A DNA stretch of 64,000 bases from Rhodocyclaceae bacterium (lineage in GTDB: Bacteria > Pseudomonadota > Gammaproteobacteria > Burkholderiales > Rhodocyclaceae). Shown one piece after another: positions 61,470 to 64,000 of the stretch; within the stretch, counting starts at the first letter, position 1; every line of letters starts with the position of its first letter. The notes below the pieces were generated by a model. The model was given only the letters and a program-made list of their open reading frames with translations, made no database searches and was not told where the DNA came from. The position numbers were made by a program, and so were the translations under genes. The stretch lies in the NCBI GenBank assembly GCA_023230455.1, contig JALNXH010000016.1, forward strand, positions 1 through 64,000, read 5' to 3'.

Positions 61470-62761
61470 TGAGCGCCCCCGAGAACCTGCCCGAAATAGA
61501 CAATGGCCTGCTGCGCTTTCTCACCTGCGGCAGCGTAGACGACGGCAAGAGCACGCTGATCGGCCGCCTGCTGTTCGACACCAAGACCATTCTCGCCGAC
61601 ACCCTGCACGCCATTGAGAAGACCTCGGCCAAGCGCGGCATGGAAGCCGTCGACCTGTCGCTGCTCACCGACGGCCTACAGGCCGAGCGCGAGCAGGGCA
61701 TCACCATCGACGTGGCCTACCGCTACTTCACCACCGGGCGGCGCAAATACATCATCGCCGACGCCCCCGGCCACGAGCAGTACACCCGCAACATGGTCAC
61801 CGCGGCGTCGACCGCAAACCTCGCCATCATCCTCGTCGATGCGCGCAAGGGTGTGCTGCCGCAAACCCGGCGCCATTCCTACATCGCCCATCTGCTGGGA
61901 ATTCCGCACCTGCTGGTGGCAGTGAACAAGATGGATCTGGTGGATTACTCTCAGGCCACCTACGAGAAGATCAAGGCCGACTACCAGGCCTTTGCCGCGA
62001 CGCTGGGCATCGAGGACGTTACGTTCATCCCCCTCTCCGCCCTTACCGGCGACATGGTGGTGGATCGCGGCGAAGCGATGGACTGGTATGACGGCCCCAC
62101 CCTGCTCGACATCCTGGAATCCGCGCCGCCCGCCCACAGCGAGCACGACGAGCCCTTCCGCCTGCCGGTGCAATACGTCTGCCGGCCGCAGGATTCGGCC
62201 AACCCCGAACTGCACGACTACCGCGGCTTCATGGGCCGCATCGAGTCCGGCTCGATCGCCACCGGCGACGCGGTCACCGTCCTGCCCTCGGGTCTCAGCA
62301 CCACAGTCAAGGACGTGCAGCTGGCCGGCCGCTCGATCGGCTCGGCCTTCGTCGAACAGTCGGTGACGCTGCTGCTCGCCGACGAAATCGATATCTCGCG
62401 CGGCGACATGATCGTCAAGTCCGCCGAGCCGCAACCCACGGTCACCAAGACCGTCGTTGCCGAGCTCTGCTGGCTCGCCGAAACGCCGCTGGAACCGAGC
62501 CGGCGCTATCTGGTGCGGCACACCACGCGCACCAGCCAGGCCAAACTGGCGGGCATCGCCTACAAGCTCGACATCCACAGCCTCCAGCAAGTGGATGCCG
62601 ACCGCCTACAGATGAACGATATCGCCCGCGTCACCCTTCGCTTCGCCCAGCCGCTGGCCATCGATCCCTATGCCGACAACCGCGGCACCGGCGCCTTCAT
62701 CGTCATCGACGAATCGACCAACAGCACGGTCGGCGCCGGCATGATCGTCGCCGCCGTCTGA
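61469..62761 (+). CDS. cysN: Sulfate adenylyltransferase GTPase subunit CysN
   Basis: 430 residues. GTPase motifs G1 GSVDDGKSTLIGR, G3 DAPGHEQY and G4 NKMD; two beta-barrel domains follow. No APS-kinase domain at the C-terminus, fitting the APS-reductase type CysH. Last gene of the tauE-cysI-DUF934-cysHDN operon. Confidence 0.96.
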   Translation: MSAPENLPEIDNGLLRFLTCGSVDDGKSTLIGRLLFDTKTILADTLHAIEKTSAKRGMEAVDLSLLTDGLQAEREQGITIDVAYRYFTTGRRKYIIADAPGHEQYTRNMVTAASTANLAIILVDARKGVLPQTRRHSYIAHLLGIPHLLVAVNKMDLVDYSQATYEKIKADYQAFAATLGIEDVTFIPLSALTGDMVVDRGEAMDWYDGPTLLDILESAPPAHSEHDEPFRLPVQYVCRPQDSANPELHDYRGFMGRIESGSIATGDAVTVLPSGLSTTVKDVQLAGRSIGSAFVEQSVTLLLADEIDISRGDMIVKSAEPQPTVTKTVVAELCWLAETPLEPSRRYLVRHTTRTSQAKLAGIAYKLDIHSLQQVDADRLQMNDIARVTLRFAQPLAIDPYADNRGTGAFIVIDESTNSTVGAGMIVAAV

Positions 62762-62763
62762 CC

Positions 62764-62798
62764 GGCAGGGGGCGGCGACGATCATGCCGCCCCCTGCC
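62764..62798 (+). terminator. Hairpin after cysN
   Basis: GGCAGGGGGCGGC (62764-62776) and GCCGCCCCCTGCC (62786-62798): a perfect 13-bp stem with a 9-base loop, no T-tract. Probable end of the cys operon transcript. TACACT at 62808-62813 could be the dsbB -10. Confidence 0.55.
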
Positions 62799-62839
62799 GC
62801 GCCGCGGTACACTTGGGCATCGCTTCCGGACTCGCCGCC

Positions 62840-63325
62840 ATGCTCCGTTTTCCCCGCCTCATCTTCCTCGGCCTCGCCGCCGCCGGCCTCGGCGCCTTCT
62901 TCGGCGGCGTATTGCTCGGCAACCTGATGCATCTGGCGGCGTGCCCGCTGTGCATCCTCCAGCGCATGCTGTATCTGTTGGTCGGCGTGCTCGGACTGCT
63001 CGGCGTTGCCCTGGCGCACAAGCCATTGCCGTCGCGCATCGTTGCTGCACTGACTGCCGCGACAGCCGTCACCGGGGCAGGGATCGCGGTCTACCAGACC
63101 TGGTTGCAGCACCATCCGGAAGGCCCCAGCTGCACCGCCGACACGCCCTGGTGGGAGGATCTGGTGTATTGGGCCGGGCAACAGGCGCCGGATTTCTTTC
63201 TTTCCAGCGGGATGTGTTCCGATCCCGGATTCATGCTGTTCGGCCTCACCATCGCCAACTACTCGGTGGTGCTGTTCGGCGCGCTGGCGCTGGCGGCACT
63301 GGCAGTAGTGCTACGGCGTCGCTGA
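62840..63325 (+). CDS. dsbB: Disulfide bond formation protein DsbB
   Basis: 161 residues with four transmembrane helices. The first active-site pair is C35-P-L-C38 (AACPLCILQR), the second C98 and C126 in the periplasmic loop. It passes electrons from DsbA to quinones. MLRFPRL at 62840 is the family start; 62813 is less likely. Its partner DsbA is at 31204-31839. Confidence 0.9.
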   Translation: MLRFPRLIFLGLAAAGLGAFFGGVLLGNLMHLAACPLCILQRMLYLLVGVLGLLGVALAHKPLPSRIVAALTAATAVTGAGIAVYQTWLQHHPEGPSCTADTPWWEDLVYWAGQQAPDFFLSSGMCSDPGFMLFGLTIANYSVVLFGALALAALAVVLRRR

Positions 63326-63403
63326 AGCCGCCAAACCGGCGCTGACGCCATCGGCCGGCGCCGCGGCAAAGCCGCCCGCGCCTGCGCCACGCCGGGCGCA
63401 CAT

Positions 63404-63430
63404 AAAAAAAGCGCTCCCGAAGGAGCGCTT
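63404..63430 (-). terminator. Rho-independent terminator of the groEL operon
   Basis: AAGCGCTCC (63409-63417) / GGAGCGCTT (63422-63430), with the loop TTCG on the minus strand and a run of seven Ts after the stem in the groEL direction. A textbook terminator. The gap 63326-63403 also has GC-rich short stems and no gene. Confidence 0.9.
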
Positions 63431-63477
63431 GCAGGACGCCGCGGGAAGAGCGCGAAGCCCTTCCCGCGCGGGACGAA

Positions 63478-64000
<523 letters not shown>

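Overview
The window is about 64 kb of GC-rich (roughly 63-65 %) chromosome with tightly packed genes and many ATGA, TTGA and GTGA stop/start overlaps. Gene content suggests a betaproteobacterium, probably of the Rhodocyclales type: a biotin synthase gene divergent from comF, an ArsR/rhodanese/grxC/secB/gpsA block, a gpmA/envC/ctpA/moeB block, oxygen-independent ubiquinone genes ubiUVT, an assimilatory sulfate cluster of cysI-DUF934-cysH-cysD-cysN layout, and groEL. The taxonomic placement is inference from content; there is no rRNA or tRNA gene here. I see no CRISPR array, prophage or insertion sequence.

Layout. 1-2700: start of bioB (minus), then comF and a PglL/Wzy-like O-oligosaccharyltransferase (plus). 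2701-21910 (all minus): a complete MSHA-type type IV pilus locus in three blocks. These are mshE-G-F (ATPase with a c-di-GMP-binding N-domain, platform, pseudopilin), mshB-A-C-D-O-P-Q (pilins, minor pilins and a 1937-residue lectin-containing MshQ) and mshI-PilN-like-mshJ-K-L-M-N (inner-membrane alignment complex, secretin, ExeA-like ATPase, TPR protein). An identical 14-base palindrome, TAGGGAAAATCCTA, lies in front of both the pilin block and the mshI block.

21992-25492: trmL; then on minus an ArsR-family regulator, rhodanese, grxC, secB, an SH3 protein and gpsA. The regulator has the cysteine layout of persulfide sensors and a candidate operator over its promoter. 25646-30373 (plus): gpmA-envC-ctpA, a conserved unknown and moeB. 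30396-34261 (minus): SDR, dsbA, SPOR protein, argS. 34372-40154: ubiB, a convergent EAL-like/HDOD protein, a sodium:solute symporter and an MFS carrier.

40244-44094: ubiU-ubiV-ubiT behind a well-placed FNR-type box, followed by a VanZ-like protein and a MazG-like pyrophosphohydrolase, then a 108-bp inverted-repeat element. 44267-47336: thioredoxin-like ferredoxin, alpha/beta hydrolase and ovoA (ovothiol pathway). 47537-49897: universal stress protein, two VOC proteins and an unknown membrane protein. 49987-54697: a 1373-residue PAS/GAF/GGDEF/EAL protein and a YciA-like thioesterase. 54792-62761: an Atm1-type ABC exporter, then TauE/SafE and the sulfate-assimilation operon. 62840-64000: dsbB and the 3' part of groEL, with a strong terminator between them.

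How the parts connect: the MSHA pilus is probably driven by c-di-GMP through MshE, and the window also encodes one large enzyme with intact GGDEF and EAL motifs and one degenerate EAL/HDOD protein. Sulfur and thiol chemistry recurs (persulfide sensor and rhodanese, Cys operon, OvoA, DsbA/DsbB), as does life at variable oxygen (FNR-type control of ubiUVT, universal stress protein). All coordinates, motifs and repeats were read by eye; no similarity search or folding calculation was run.
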